DNA of 64,000 nucleotides from Bugulina stolonifera. Taxonomy: Eukaryota; Bryozoa; Gymnolaemata; Cheilostomatida; Bugulidae. Made by a program: the position numbers and the translations under genes. The first letter of the stretch is position 1. Each line of letters starts with the position of its first letter. Of the stretch, positions 1 through 11,175 are shown piece after piece. The stretch lies in contig OW285196.1 in assembly GCA_935421135.1 (NCBI GenBank), forward strand, positions 5,189,001-5,253,000, written 5' to 3'. The notes below the pieces were generated by a model. That model was not told the DNA's origin. It made no database searches and saw only the letters and a list, made by a program, of their open reading frames with translations.

Positions 1-428
1 TATCTACTGATGTATAATCATGATAATGCTGCCAACTTGAAGTGTGACAATCTGGTAAAGTGAGTTATGTGGTATAGTGAACACATTCATGGTCAATTAA
101 AAAGCAATTACAAGGTACCCAGTGGTACCTTCTAGACAAATGCTGCTACAAAATGCATTTTATGGAACAAAAATGTGCAGAAATATTCCCCCTAGAAGTT
201 ATTTTTTATTCCGTTTTCAAATATGCCCTCCGTTTAATTTTCTCATTCCCAGATTTTCTTCTATGTCCCATTTGGGGGCTTATCACAGGCTTCTTTCAGC
301 TTAAACAGTACCTGGAGTAAGGACAGAAAACTCCTAATTTTTGACTTATTATTAGGCTAAGTGATTATTACTCCTTAGGCCCAAGTTAGCAATGTAACCA
401 ACACATAACTGTGGCAGGTATAGACCTA
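1..428. other. Intergenic, no gene seen
   Basis: AT-rich sequence left of the first LTR-like element. Short open frames exist, but none has a recognisable domain or a convincing splice context. Confidence 0.5.
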
Positions 429-432
429 ATAT

Positions 433-1421
433 TGTGGTGAAACAGCCTGCCTGGACACAAACTGTATTCTTACTCTTCTTGTACATTGACAATAACATTA
501 ACATTATATCCATATTCATTCATGCAAGATGTCTTACCTTATGCAATTATACTCATGCATGTTATCTCACTTATATCCAATCAAATTATATTGTATATTG
601 TGTGCCTTTATTATACCTGTCAATCAGACTATTGGAAATCCAACTATATTACAACTTGGTTTTTCCCACATGTATTGTTAGCAATTACCTTCTCTTGTCT
701 GATTATATTAAATAGAGTTTTTTGCCATTTATTATAAATATCATTTGTGGCCGATGCTATGGACTAGGCTCATAATTATATATCTTATGTTTCGCACTAT
801 TGTAAGCACTTTTTGTGCTAAGGCCGACCCTTTTTGTGGCTGATGTCGGGCGGAACCATCCATGTTGTTGCATCAGTTCCGGCGCCGATACCACAACGGG
901 CTCTTTTGGCCGGAAATGGATATAGTATAAAAGGCAGTACATTTTCTGTATCAAATCAGTTGTTGATTGCGCTTCAATAAAGCAAAATCTCCTAACTCAA
1001 ACCTATAGAGGCTTACTCTTGTAGGCGGGTAACTCCACCGGAGGATCCATAGATCCAGTACGGCTCGAGTTCATCCCCATCCTCGTTTAAGCATATCTCT
1101 ACACCACTTCTACGACTTAGGTCGATCCCGGATTCTACATGTATATGAATCTAGCGTCGAGCTTAAGATCCTAGAATACCAGTTCTTTCATTGCACTCCT
1201 CTGGAGTATAAAGTCTACATGACCTACGTTGGTCCTGAGCTCCAATGAGTCTCGGCATCGGCCTACGTCTGATATAACACACCAATAAGAGCACATATAA
1301 TAACTGTTCACTCTTTATGTAATGAGCAGAAGGTTACTTGGTCGGCCTCTACCGCCTTCCAAGCCCCTCCCATACTTGTAACCATCGGCTCCTGTATGCA
1401 AGCATACTCAAAAACATTACA
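433..1421 (+). mobile_element. Solo LTR-like element, family A copy 1
   Basis: A 989-bp unit begins TGTGGTGAAA and ends ACATTACA, and is flanked on both sides by ATAT (429-432 and 1422-1425), a 4-bp target duplication. It has the order of an LTR: a TATA box (TATAAAAGG, 926-934), then AATAAA 50 bases later (976-981), then a long U5-like part. A second copy lies inverted at 2997-4344. No gag or pol reading frame is attached, so it is best read as a solo LTR. The 4-bp duplication fits Ty3/gypsy or BEL-type elements, but the family cannot be named without the internal region. Confidence 0.7.
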
Positions 1422-1427
1422 ATATAT

Positions 1428-2234
1428 TGTGATGGTACAGGACATTTGTATACGACTCCAACTCCCGGACGAAGCTCCATCGCATCTTAAGTGCTCAGTA
1501 GTTGTTATAGCGCTACTCATCTGACACTCACATTCTCATAATTAGTGTTCGTATACTTACCTTTAACTGTATTGCATGTCCAAACCATTAATTACTGTCT
1601 ATATACGTGTCTCCATGTGCTCATACTCACTACTTATTCATGTATTGTTTCACTATATAACTGTATATAACTGCATGAATGTTACTAAGTCTTTTTAATG
1701 CCTTTTATACCCATGTACAGAGGCCCGACCTCTCAGAATCCATTGATATTCGTTTTGTACATGAATTGGAACATTATAAGCAACTTTTGTAGAACCCGAC
1801 CTATTTTGGGTCGGCCGTCGGGCTTCCGGCGGCCATCTTGTTGCGCAACTTCCGGACGACCACACGTCGTCTTTTCCCGACGTCACGTCGGCCGGAAGTC
1901 CTTATACTATATAAAGGGCACTGTTTTACTGTTCATTGTCTCAGTCTACACTTGGCTTTCAATAAAGACACATCTATACTTGATACAGGGACTTTCTCTT
2001 CCTTTTACTAGGTCATTCGCTTAGCGAACCGCCTACTAGGTTGAACTACTCTCTTTCATTGTATAGTCTGAAGGTCGGACTTGAGATCAGATGGGTCGTC
2101 TTTGGTAGTATTTGGGCTACTGAGACCGCTCGATCTTTCATGTAATGCGAAGTCCTATTACCACTCATAGGCACTTCATTTCTGGGTCGATAGTCGTCCA
2201 AGGACGACCGCACCAAATCACAGAAACCATTACA
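1428..2234 (+). mobile_element. Solo LTR-like element, family B copy 1
   Basis: An 807-bp unit from TGTGATGGTAC to AACCATTACA, flanked by ATAT (1424-1427 and 2235-2238). It carries TATATAAAG (1908-1916) followed by AATAAA (1961-1966). Short CpG-rich words around GTCGGCC and CCGGCGG precede the TATA box. A second, inverted copy lies at 6943-7604 and a third starts at 63825. It sits directly beside family A copy 1: the two share the (AT)n target, so one was probably inserted in the target duplication of the other. Confidence 0.7.
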
Positions 2235-2269
2235 ATATTATAGTACACACAGAGGGTACATACTGTGAC

Positions 2270-2573
2270 ATATATACACCTACCTGTATGTATATACACC
2301 TACCTGTAAGTATATACACCTACCTGTAAGTATATGCACCTACCTGTATGTATCTATACACCTACCTGTAAGTATATACACCTAACTGTAAGTATATACA
2401 CCTACCTGTAAGTATATGCACCTACCTGTATGTATCTATACACCTACCTGTAAGTATATACACCTACCTGTAAGTATATACACCTACCTGTAAGTATATA
2501 CACCTACCTGTATGCATATACACCTACCTGTATGCATATACACCTACCTGTAAGTATATACACCTACCTGTAA
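2270..2573. repeat. Minisatellite, about 20-bp unit
   Basis: About 15 tandem copies of a unit close to TATATACACCTACCTGTAAG, with some copies enlarged to 22 bp or carrying TATGCATA. The same unit recurs at 7793-7943. Confidence 0.9.
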
Positions 2574-2992
2574 ACAGTGGTGTTGTGAACAAAAAAGTCT
2601 TACCCCAACTGTAGTGGGTGGGAGAGCGATGGGGCACCACCACCCCCCACACACCCTCCCCCCTATTCACCTTGACGCCGGAAAGTTTTTAGGGAATAGT
2701 ATAGGTAATTCATTGCTATGCACAGTTTCTGTATTTGCATTTTTATATACATATACAAAATGTACATGTATAAGTATTGTTGGTTTGTTTATGCAAGTTA
2801 AGTGAGAGACAACTTCAAATAATTTTACATTTTCCAAAACCTCACTTTTTCTTTTAGTAGACATTCCAATCCATGAACAATCATGCCAATGTGTAGCTGG
2901 GCATGCACATGTATGTTATGCAGTTATGGTAAAGAACTAGTCTATGTGTGTAATAGTATTGGCACTATGGTAGAGACTGGTCATGTGGTATT
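2574..2992. other. Intergenic between repeats
   Basis: Contains a purine/pyrimidine-skewed patch rich in CACC and CCCC (2635-2670). The word CAGTGGTGTTGTGAAC at 2574 recurs, inverted and slightly changed, near 7770, so it may be the edge of another repeat. No gene seen. Confidence 0.4.
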
Positions 2993-2996
2993 ATAT

Positions 2997-4344
2997 TGTA
3001 ATGTTTTCAGTGTAGGTTTACATGCGGGTGCCGAGGCACGAGCATGGGAGGGGCTTGGAAGTTGGTAGATGACGACCAAGTGACCTTCCACACATTGCAT
3101 AAAAGAGTGAACAGTTATTAGGTGCTCTTGTGATTATGTATTTGGCGTAGGCTGATGCTGAGACTCATTGAAGAGTCCAGGACCGACGTAGGTCTTGTAG
3201 ACTTTATACTCCAGAGGAGTGCAATGAAAGATCTGGTATTCTAGGATCTTAAGCTCGACGCTAGATTCATATAGAATCCAGGATCGACCTAAGTCGTAGA
3301 AGTGGTGTAGAGATATGCTTAAACGAGGATGGGGGTGAACTCGAGTCGTATGAATCTATGGATCCGCCGGTGGAGTTAGCCGCCTACAAGAGTAAGCCTC
3401 TACAGGTTTGAGTTAGGAGATGTTGCTTTATTAGAGTGCAATCAACAACTGATTTCATACAGAAAATGTGCTACCTTATATACTAAATCTACTTCCGGCA
3501 AAAAGAGGCCGATAAGGTATCGGGTCCGGAACTGATGCAACAACATGGATGGCTCCGCCCGACGTCGGCCACAAAAAGGGTCGGCCTTGGCACAAAAGGT
3601 GCTTACAATGGTCCGAAATGGGAAGTATATAAGTATGAGCCTATTCCAAGATATCGGTCATAAAAAGTACATGGTAAAAGACTATATAATACAATCAGAT
3701 AAGAGAAGAGAATTGCTTATAATATGTGGGAAAAACCAAGTGTAATTGCAATAATCTGATTGGAGAATAACAATAATAGAGCACAGTGGTTGATTATACA
3801 AGATAGTATAAGCAAAGATAGTGGAAGGGAAGATCGGACACTCAATGATAAAACCCTGTCCCAACAAATACGCCCAATTTGGCGGTCCCGACGTTCCGCG
3901 GTCCACTTCCCGCCTAAAATGTGTTGAACTTTTAGATGGCTGCTAGACTAGTTTCGGGAAGCGACGGGTTAACTGTTGCGCTCTTTCTAATAATATATCG
4001 TTTGTATAAGTAGACTGTCTATTCGATGCCGCTCTTAGCAATATTATCTGATTGGCCGGCGGAACACCAATAGCAAAAGCGGATTTGTGTACAAGGTAGC
4101 GCAACTCTTTGCTTTGTTCGGACCGCGTTTGGAGGCGGGGGACGGACAGTTTTTGGCCTGAGTGTCTGATCTTCCCTTCCACTATCTTTGGTATAAGCAT
4201 GCATGTATAATAATTGTACAAGGTGAGACAATAATGCATGAATGGATAATATGGATAAGTATGTGTATGCATAATCATTTAACAATGTTAGTGTCAGTGT
4301 GGTTAGCCCAGGGAGGACATTGCCATGGAGGCTGTTTCACCACA
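2997..4344 (-). mobile_element. Solo LTR-like element, family A copy 2, inverted and interrupted
   Basis: Reverse-complement copy of the element at 433-1421, flanked by ATAT on both sides (2993-2996 and 4345-4348). The AATAAA signal (as TTTATT) is at 3427-3432 and the TATA box lies near 3475. It is interrupted by a 378-bp TIR element at 3813-4190. Without that insert and its 7-bp duplication it is about 963 bp long, close to the 989 bp of copy 1. Confidence 0.7.
3813..4190. mobile_element. Small non-autonomous TIR transposon inside LTR A copy 2
   Basis: A 378-bp insert with 32-bp terminal inverted repeats that differ at one position and begin CAAAGATAGTGGAAGGGAAG. It is flanked by a perfect 7-bp direct repeat, GTATAAG (3806-3812 and 4191-4197). 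The interior is GC-richer than the surroundings and has no transposase. Removing the insert and one duplicate restores alignment with LTR A copy 1. CA...TG ends with a 7-bp duplication would suit a P-like or an imperfect hAT-like superfamily; this is not settled. Confidence 0.8.
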
Positions 4345-4348
4345 ATAT

Positions 4349-5040
4349 ATTAGTAACAGTGATACAATGTTACATAGCATATAAACAGCACATGGTACAG
4401 CACAGAGTGTCCACTGGCCAGTCCTGCGACTCCAATCTAGTAATTATTGCAGTTTACATTGTATTCACTTGTTACACCACACTTACACTACTTTCGCTGT
4501 GTGTACATGTGACTATGCACTGTGTAGTCTCATGCACACACAGCCTAGATGTTACCTGCATTGTGTATCCTCATAGCTAACCTTGATATACCCTGAGTAC
4601 TGCTAGTAGTACTGATGAAGTAAAAATGATAAATAGGTAGACAATTGAGACCTGTTTTCCATGTTGGCTATACACTGTACAAAATTTTTATCCGCCACAT
4701 TGACTTAGCAGAACCCAAGTCAAAGTCACAAGTCATTCATGTGTCCTAGTCCAGTCAAGTCACCTTGATGTGCAAGTCGAAGTCAAGTCGAATCAGCAAA
4801 TTGGCAACTCCAAGTCAAGTCAAATCTATGACTTGGACCCAGTTCTGTAAAATATAACATGTAAACTTACAACTGAGCATTCAATTTCATAATTCTGTTG
4901 AGGGAGCTGTTGGGAGTTGCTCTAGAAGCTAAATCAGCTTGTTAAATAAAATTGCTGTAGTCAAAAAATTCTAGCCCACATCAATATTATAGAGACAGCT
5001 GGACAGGTTTTGTTCATTAGTCTAGATTCTGGCCTGTTGT
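4349..5040. repeat. Intergenic with degenerate (CAAGT)n patch
   Basis: Around 4700-4850 there is a degenerate satellite of CAAGT/AAGTC words. No gene is recognised in the rest. Confidence 0.5.
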
Positions 5041-5041
5041 T

Positions 5042-6680
5042 TACAGCAGTGCTGTATCCACAGTTTCAAAGTTGGTGGGGCCAATAATGGTAGGAAAAGG
5101 GGAGGGACAAGGTGACACCATGGCAACATACATGTAAGTCATTGAGGATGGGAAAATTTTCATTTGTGTACATGCAGCTAATATGTTCAAAGATATGACA
5201 TCTTCAAGGTATGCCAAAATATTTGCTAAACAACGGTCTGAATTCAAACTATACAGTACATGTACACTATTTGTTTAAACCAAACATTGATGGTTTATAG
5301 CCTACCTCTTCACAGCAATCCCTTGCTGTCTCCTGTCATAGCTAGAAACAAACTGGCATATCATTGTTTATAACAAGGCGGTATGCACATATACACCCAG
5401 GCCAGGCCACTGACTCACTTCACACAGCAGCGCCTCAGCTTTGAACATTTTAATAATGAGAAAACAGGAGGGAAAGCTTACTTTGGCTTCCTTGGCTTTC
5501 AACTATGACCTTCACCCAATGAGCAGATTGCTAAACTAATGGATTAACAGCTCTTACATAACATTGAATTTATAAATACCCTAAAAGCAGAAATATTTCG
5601 TGGAAGAAAGTTTTGGAAGAAAGTTTTGCCAGTTTGCTAATCCTGGAGCAATTTGCGATAGAAATATTTAGCTTAGCGAGTTTGGCCTATTTGTTCAAGT
5701 CCCAAAATTGATGTTTAAGCATATTCCAGCATTAAAACCAAGCTTAGCTAAGCTCTATGTTTACTCAGAGTTAAACCCCACTTACACATAGTACAAAACT
5801 ACAACTGACTCCTATATAGTGCAGTAAGCCCACCTGTGAGGTAAAGTAATTACCATAGCTTGTTAAAAAAATCCTCTAATTAAGCTCCTACTCTAGGCTG
5901 CTTACCAATTATGTTATAACAAATACTTGCTGCTTTGGAAAATATTCAACTATGTATCATATAGCTATAATATAGCTGCATGTATGGTCTGTTTAAACCA
6001 GAAATTATTTAAATCAGTTTGAAAGCAGATATTAATAGCGATGGAAATTATTTGTCATGGAAATTATTTGTCACTCGAAATTCGCAAAATGTATCTGCTT
6101 TTAGGGTAGCTGGGAGATGTTATATTTAAACAATGATGACAGTTTGTTTCTAGCCATGACAGAAGACAGCAAGAGATTGTTGCAAAGATGTAGGCTGTAA
6201 TCCATCAAAATGATGTACATGTTCATGTATAGTTTGAATTCAGACCGTTATGCTAATAATTTAGTTTGGTTACATTTACAATGTATATATATTATATATA
6301 TATTATTTATATCTAAACTAAATTGTTTTGCCATGCCTTGAAGATGTGATCTCTTTGTACATATTAGCTTCATGTACATGAAAATGTTTCCATCTTCAAT
6401 GACTTATGTTGCCGTGGTGTCACCTTGTACCTCCCGTTTTCCTACCACGTTGACCCCACCAACTTTGAAACTGTGGATACAGCACTGGTTTATAGCATCC
6501 CCAGTTATTTATAAATTTAATGTCATGCAAGAGTTAATTCAGCAGCTTAGCAATCTGCTAAAAGTCAAACTGGAAAGAAAAGGAAACCAGAGTAAGCTTT
6601 CATTCTTGTTTTCTCCTTATCCAAAAGCTGAACGCTGATACCCTGCTGTTTGAAGTCAGTCAGCTGCCCTTTCAAAAGTT
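5042..6680. repeat. Long scrambled inverted duplication
   Basis: Sequence at about 5042-5375 is matched in inverted orientation at about 6115-6490. The segment at about 5405-5580 is matched in inverted orientation at about 6500-6670, so the two sub-blocks are not in simple mirror order. Divergence is moderate, with many indels. The short open frames here are by-products of the repeat. Confidence 0.65.
5610..6010 (+). repeat. Dispersed repeat, copy 1
   Basis: Shares long blocks with 13720-14000, for example around ACTCCTATATAGTGCAGTAA, the TTTGCTAATCCTGGAGCA words at the left and GTTTAAACCAG at the right. It lies between the arms of the inverted duplication. No coding capacity was seen. Confidence 0.6.
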
Positions 6681-6689
6681 GGCACTTGC

Positions 6690-6938
6690 CATGTGGCCGT
6701 ATGGGTGGATAGGGCCCTGGTTTACAGTAATGTTTTCAAGGAATAAGAGCACCTTTCGATGTGCTCTTGCTGCCCTAAAGCTGCGACTACTGTAGTCAAT
6801 GTTGGTTTTGCTTGCAAGTACATGATTTATGTATGTTGTACTTCAAGCATGTTTTATTTTACTGCAGGTTTACTATGAAAGTGGGCGGAGACTTTGATGT
6901 AGCTGAGTTCAGTGAGGTGGAACAGGCACATGATTATA
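6690..6938. other. Intergenic spacer
   Basis: No gene or clear repeat seen between the inverted duplication and LTR B copy 2. Confidence 0.4.
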
Positions 6939-6942
6939 TTAT

Positions 6943-7604
6943 TGTAATGGTTTCTGTGATTACGTGCGGTGGTCCGACCCAGAATTGAAGTGCCTATGAG
7001 TGGTGCTATGACTTCGCATTACATGAAAGATCGAGCGGTCTCAGTAGCCCAATAACTACCAGAGACGACCCATCTGGTCCCAAGTCTGACCTTCAGACTA
7101 TACTATGAAAGAGAGTGATCTGACCTAGTAGGCGGTTCGCTAAGCGAATGACCTGACAAAAGGAAGCGAAAGTCTCTGTATCAAGTATAGATGTGTCTTT
7201 ATTGAAAGCCAAGTGAAGACTGAGACAGTGAACAGTGAAACAATGCCCTTTATATAGTATAAGGACTTCCGCCCGACGTAGTGTCGGGAAAAGACGACAT
7301 AAGGTCGTCTGGAAGTTGCGCAACAACATGGCCGCCGGAAGCCCGACGGCCGACCCAAAATAGGTCGGGTTCTACAAAAGTTGCTTATAATGGTCCAATT
7401 CATGTACAAAATGAATATCAATGGATTCTGAGAGGTCGGGCCCCTGTACATGTGTATAAAAGGCATTAAAAGACTTAGTAATAATTATACAAGTATATAA
7501 GATAATATAGGAGTTACATAGAGTAAAGTACAAGCAGATATATACATGTATGTGCACACAATAATGAGTGTCAGGTGTAGGAGACGACTGTGCGTACCAT
7601 TACA
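6943..7604 (-). mobile_element. Solo LTR-like element, family B copy 2, inverted
   Basis: A 662-bp copy on the minus strand, from TGTAATGGTACGC to CCATTACA, flanked by perfect TTAT duplications (6939-6942 and 7605-7608). The AATAAA signal (as TTTATT) is at 7198-7203 and the TATA box near 7250. The outer 8 bp form an inverted repeat, TGTAATGG/CCATTACA. A different 4-bp target from copy 1 shows an independent insertion. Confidence 0.75.
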
Positions 7605-7608
7605 TTAT

Positions 7609-8331
7609 TATAGTGTCATATCAAAGTGTATAATTATTATCATTGGTAGTTAGCAATATCGCAATGATGAAAAGAACATTAGCATTGGGCAAACCGGTCT
7701 TACCCCAACTTCCGTTGGGGTCAAAATATGATCAATTTTCCTTACCCCAACGTCGGTGGGGACCGTTGGGGCTTCACAACACAACTGCCTGTAAGTATAT
7801 ACACCTACCTGTACCTGTAAGTATATACACCTATGTGTATGTACATGTATATACACTTACCTGTACCTCTAAGTATATACACCTATCTGTATGTATATAC
7901 ACTTACCTGTATATATATACATCTACCTGTATATATAATACACACAAGGGGGCATAACTCACCCAGCTGTTTGGTGATTGGTACGTAGTAGTATTTTACA
8001 ATCTTTATGTATTTCTTTCACACGTTTCAGCGCATTGAAGAATTCCTACAGACAGAACAAGCATACAATGTATAAACATAATGTAGCCTACATGTACATC
8101 AGGGTAGTTAGTGAACATGAAAGAAAGGTAATAATACAATATTACATAGGCCTATATACATTGAACATAATAGACAGTTTTATCAAATAATTCCACCAGT
8201 ATAAGATAAGAGTTTAAAACTAAAATATTTCAATTTCTCTGACATCACCAAACTCATATATACGTCATGAATAGGTACATCGCACTAAATGCTGACACAG
8301 CAGTAAACAGTTGTTGGAAAATATGGATATA
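7609..8331. repeat. Intergenic with (TATATACACCTACCTG)n-like array
   Basis: At 7793-7943 lies a degenerate array of the unit seen at 2270-2573. CTTACCCCAAC words beside it (7699-7765) also match the flank of the first array, at 2600. No gene seen. Confidence 0.6.
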
Positions 8332-9767
8332 GGCTACATCAGTGTTCGAAGTGTGGTTATACGGGAGTATACGGCGTGTACCCACCTCAATTTTGATGGG
8401 TACACAGTCATCAGGCGTGTACCCTCATGGTAATTGGCTAGTTTTGCTGAAGACACCATTGTTTTCGCAATCAAAATAGGTTTACTGGCTGCTGAGTGAC
8501 TGCTGATCGCTAATGCTAATCTAGCGATCGTTTGAAATGTTCAAGTAAGTTGATAGTAGCTCGGACCAACAGCTTGCATACAAATAAATTCTTTTGCTTT
8601 ACTAACAAAGTTAGTCATAGTATCAATGGATTCATAGGACCTGAATATGGGTTCCACTTTCTATAGTATTTTCCAGGTTTCCGAACGCGTTTGCAGAGCA
8701 ATGAAAACTTTTTGATAAGGGCAAAGGCCAAACAGTTGAATTTACAAAGGTTTTTTAACACTAAACCGAAATTTCAATTCTATTGGAATTTGAAGTTTGA
8801 CTGAGTGATAAATATCGGAGATAGTTGTATTTATCTTAGTTTCCTGGTAATAGAGGTTTTGTTTAGTTACTAACCAAATATAAAATCAAAAATAAATATT
8901 AATATGATCATGATGTTGTACATAAAAATAACATAAATATTAGCATTAGTTGGATTGTTACTAGAGAAAGAGTCTCTCTGTATTCAATATCTTAACATAT
9001 AAATGATAAATCTAATATATATTAATTATAATAATAATTATTATACAAAAAAAATAATATAGTTATTATAATCATAATTAATAGAAGTTAATCAAAAATT
9101 ATCAATAGAATTAGGTAATCAAATGATAATCTTAATTATCTATATTTCCATTGATTTTTATATGAAATAAGCTATTTTGTCGATAAGTGTTGTAGCAATA
9201 GGCCTGCATCAAGTATAAATCAAAATATTGATTACTGGATTGCCACAAGAACAAGAGTCGATATTCAATAAATGAAAATATAAAATAGAAATTAATTGTT
9301 TTTGATAGAACAAGGAATTAGATAATTAATTTATGTTTATTAGGTACGTTATTTTTGATGATCATTATTGTATCAAATATTTAATGTAAATAATATAGCA
9401 AATGCTGTATTGTGTTATATAAAATATTTTAATATAACGTTGATATTTTTATGCTAGAATAGGTAGGAATACTATTTGTTTTTGCACATAGTATAAGTAT
9501 TGAATTTCAACAGCTATAGGTATTGCTCTACTATTGCAAAGTACTTTCAAGTTTAGTAAGTGAGGCAAAGAGTGAGGTTATGACAAATTCACAGAGAGCT
9601 AAGAAGAATCCTGTCACTGTTTAGTCTAGATGGTACTAGTAGAAACTATGTATTTGGATTGAGCTTGGTTTAACTGGTCATCATTTTATTTGTATTCTCT
9701 ATTTTTGTTGTATTGAGGTGATTCATTGCTTTCAGAAGTCCAAAAAAGACCACAGGTAATGAAGTTG

Positions 9768-9878
9768 CATGCTTCCTATTAGTGTACTTGCATGCTGCCT
9801 ATTAGTGTACTTGCATGCTGTCTATTAGTGTACTTGCATACCGCCTATTGGTGTACTTGCATGCTGCCTATTTACCTA
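9768..9878. repeat. Minisatellite, 23-bp unit
   Basis: About five tandem copies of a unit close to CTTGCATGCTGCCTATTAGT plus GTA, inside the hAT-like element. Confidence 0.85.
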
Positions 9879-10260
9879 CATGCATGATAGTTTGTCGAGT
9901 ATTTTAGGTAGTTGAATAGTCTTTTTTAGGCAATACTGTATTTTTAGTTTACGTTGAATTTACTGTCAGTATGATTTGATATTTTTCGCTAAGGTTATAT
10001 TCGGCCATGAACTTAACTTTGAGGCCAGTTTTTACTGGTGCTACCAATTTATAAAACATTTAGCATTTTTATAAGATGTTGTCACAAGTGGTGAGAATAC
10101 TTGTAATACAGTGTTTAGTGATCCAAAGGAAGCTGGTGTGGAATTTAATTTTGCAAAAATATTACCCTAATTTATCTTTTTCATATCTACTGCTAGCTGG
10201 TGAAGCTGTCTTTTTCTAACATTGCTGTACTGGTGTTGTGGCAATGTCTTTTGTTCACCT

Positions 10261-10371
10261 TTCTAGGCAATTTTGCACCATTGGTTCAAACCCCAGTCAG
10301 GGTCTGGTGTTTTCATGGATTTGATGCAAGACTCTGACAGCTCCCACAGATAAATTCCTTAAATTAACAAA
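10261..10371 (+). repeat. SINE-like fragment
   Basis: Matches 53090-53200, including a B-box-like GGTTCAAACCCC, the following hairpin-forming GTCAGGGTCT/AGACTCTGAC and the AGATAAATTCCTT end. The left part, with the A-box region and left inverted repeat, is missing. Confidence 0.65.
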
Positions 10372-11175
10372 ATTATAATAGTATTAGAGAAAAGCCAGTG
10401 AGTATATATATTATATAAACTGGTGAAACTCCCTTACACATGTAAGCCTATGTATTTTTCATAGGCTTCAACCTTTGACCTTTTCCTTATAGCTGTTGTT
10501 CAAATAACGTTACTGGTGCTATATACTAAAGTCTACATGTAGGGTGTGACAAGGGAAATACATGTATTTTATTGTATAATACTTTTGTTCCTTATAGTTA
10601 TGTTGATAAGCTTCAACTCCTTCCCTTCTCTAATGTTGATGTCAATGTCATAGCTGTCTTGTTGAATTACTATAGTGTTCATACTGTTGCAGTTACATGT
10701 TGTTGTTGTTTGTGTTTATTTACTTTTGACAAAATATACTGTAAAATGTTGTAGTTCAGCATTTTGTAATAAATAAAGAAGCCGTTTTCTATTTGACTAC
10801 ATGACTTGTATTGTTATTACAGTGAAAGAAAGATAAGGGGAGTTGTCATGTTTTAAATAGTATACATCTATTCATTCTTACAATCAATGCAGCAGTAATA
10901 CAAAATTGAAGGACACAAAGCACTCTGAGTAGTTTAAAATATGAGGAATAGTCTACATTGGTACTGTGTACTCTGTGTAATGAGGTTACTCATTAGCTAT
11001 CAACCATAATTAGAAATTGTCCTCCCTTGTTTCGTCTTGCTGAAATGGGCGAACAACTTCTAATTATGATCTGCAGCTTCTGAGTGACCAATGCACCCTT
11101 TAGGAAAGGGCCTAAGATTGCAGGTAGGTACCGTGTACCCACCTCATTTGTTCCACTTCGAACACTGGGCTACAT

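Larger units (their letters stand above)
8340..11167. mobile_element. 2.8-kb hAT-like element with intact 8-bp TSD
   Basis: The left end CAGTGTTCGAAGTGTGG and the right end CCACTTCGAACACTG form terminal inverted repeats. Both ends are flanked by GGCTACAT (8332-8339 and 11168-11175), a perfect 8-bp target duplication as expected for hAT transposons. About 110 bp at the left and 60 bp at the right match the ends of the 290-bp elements at 25439-25728 and 46123-46415. The interior is very AT-rich and has no transposase frame, only a short open frame near 10572-10754. It holds a 23-bp minisatellite (9768-9878) and a SINE fragment (10261-10371), so it is non-autonomous or decayed. Confidence 0.8.

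Noticed and set aside
2270..2573. CRISPR-like regular array
   Set aside because: The units are contiguous 20-bp tandem copies without unique spacers, in a eukaryotic intergenic region.
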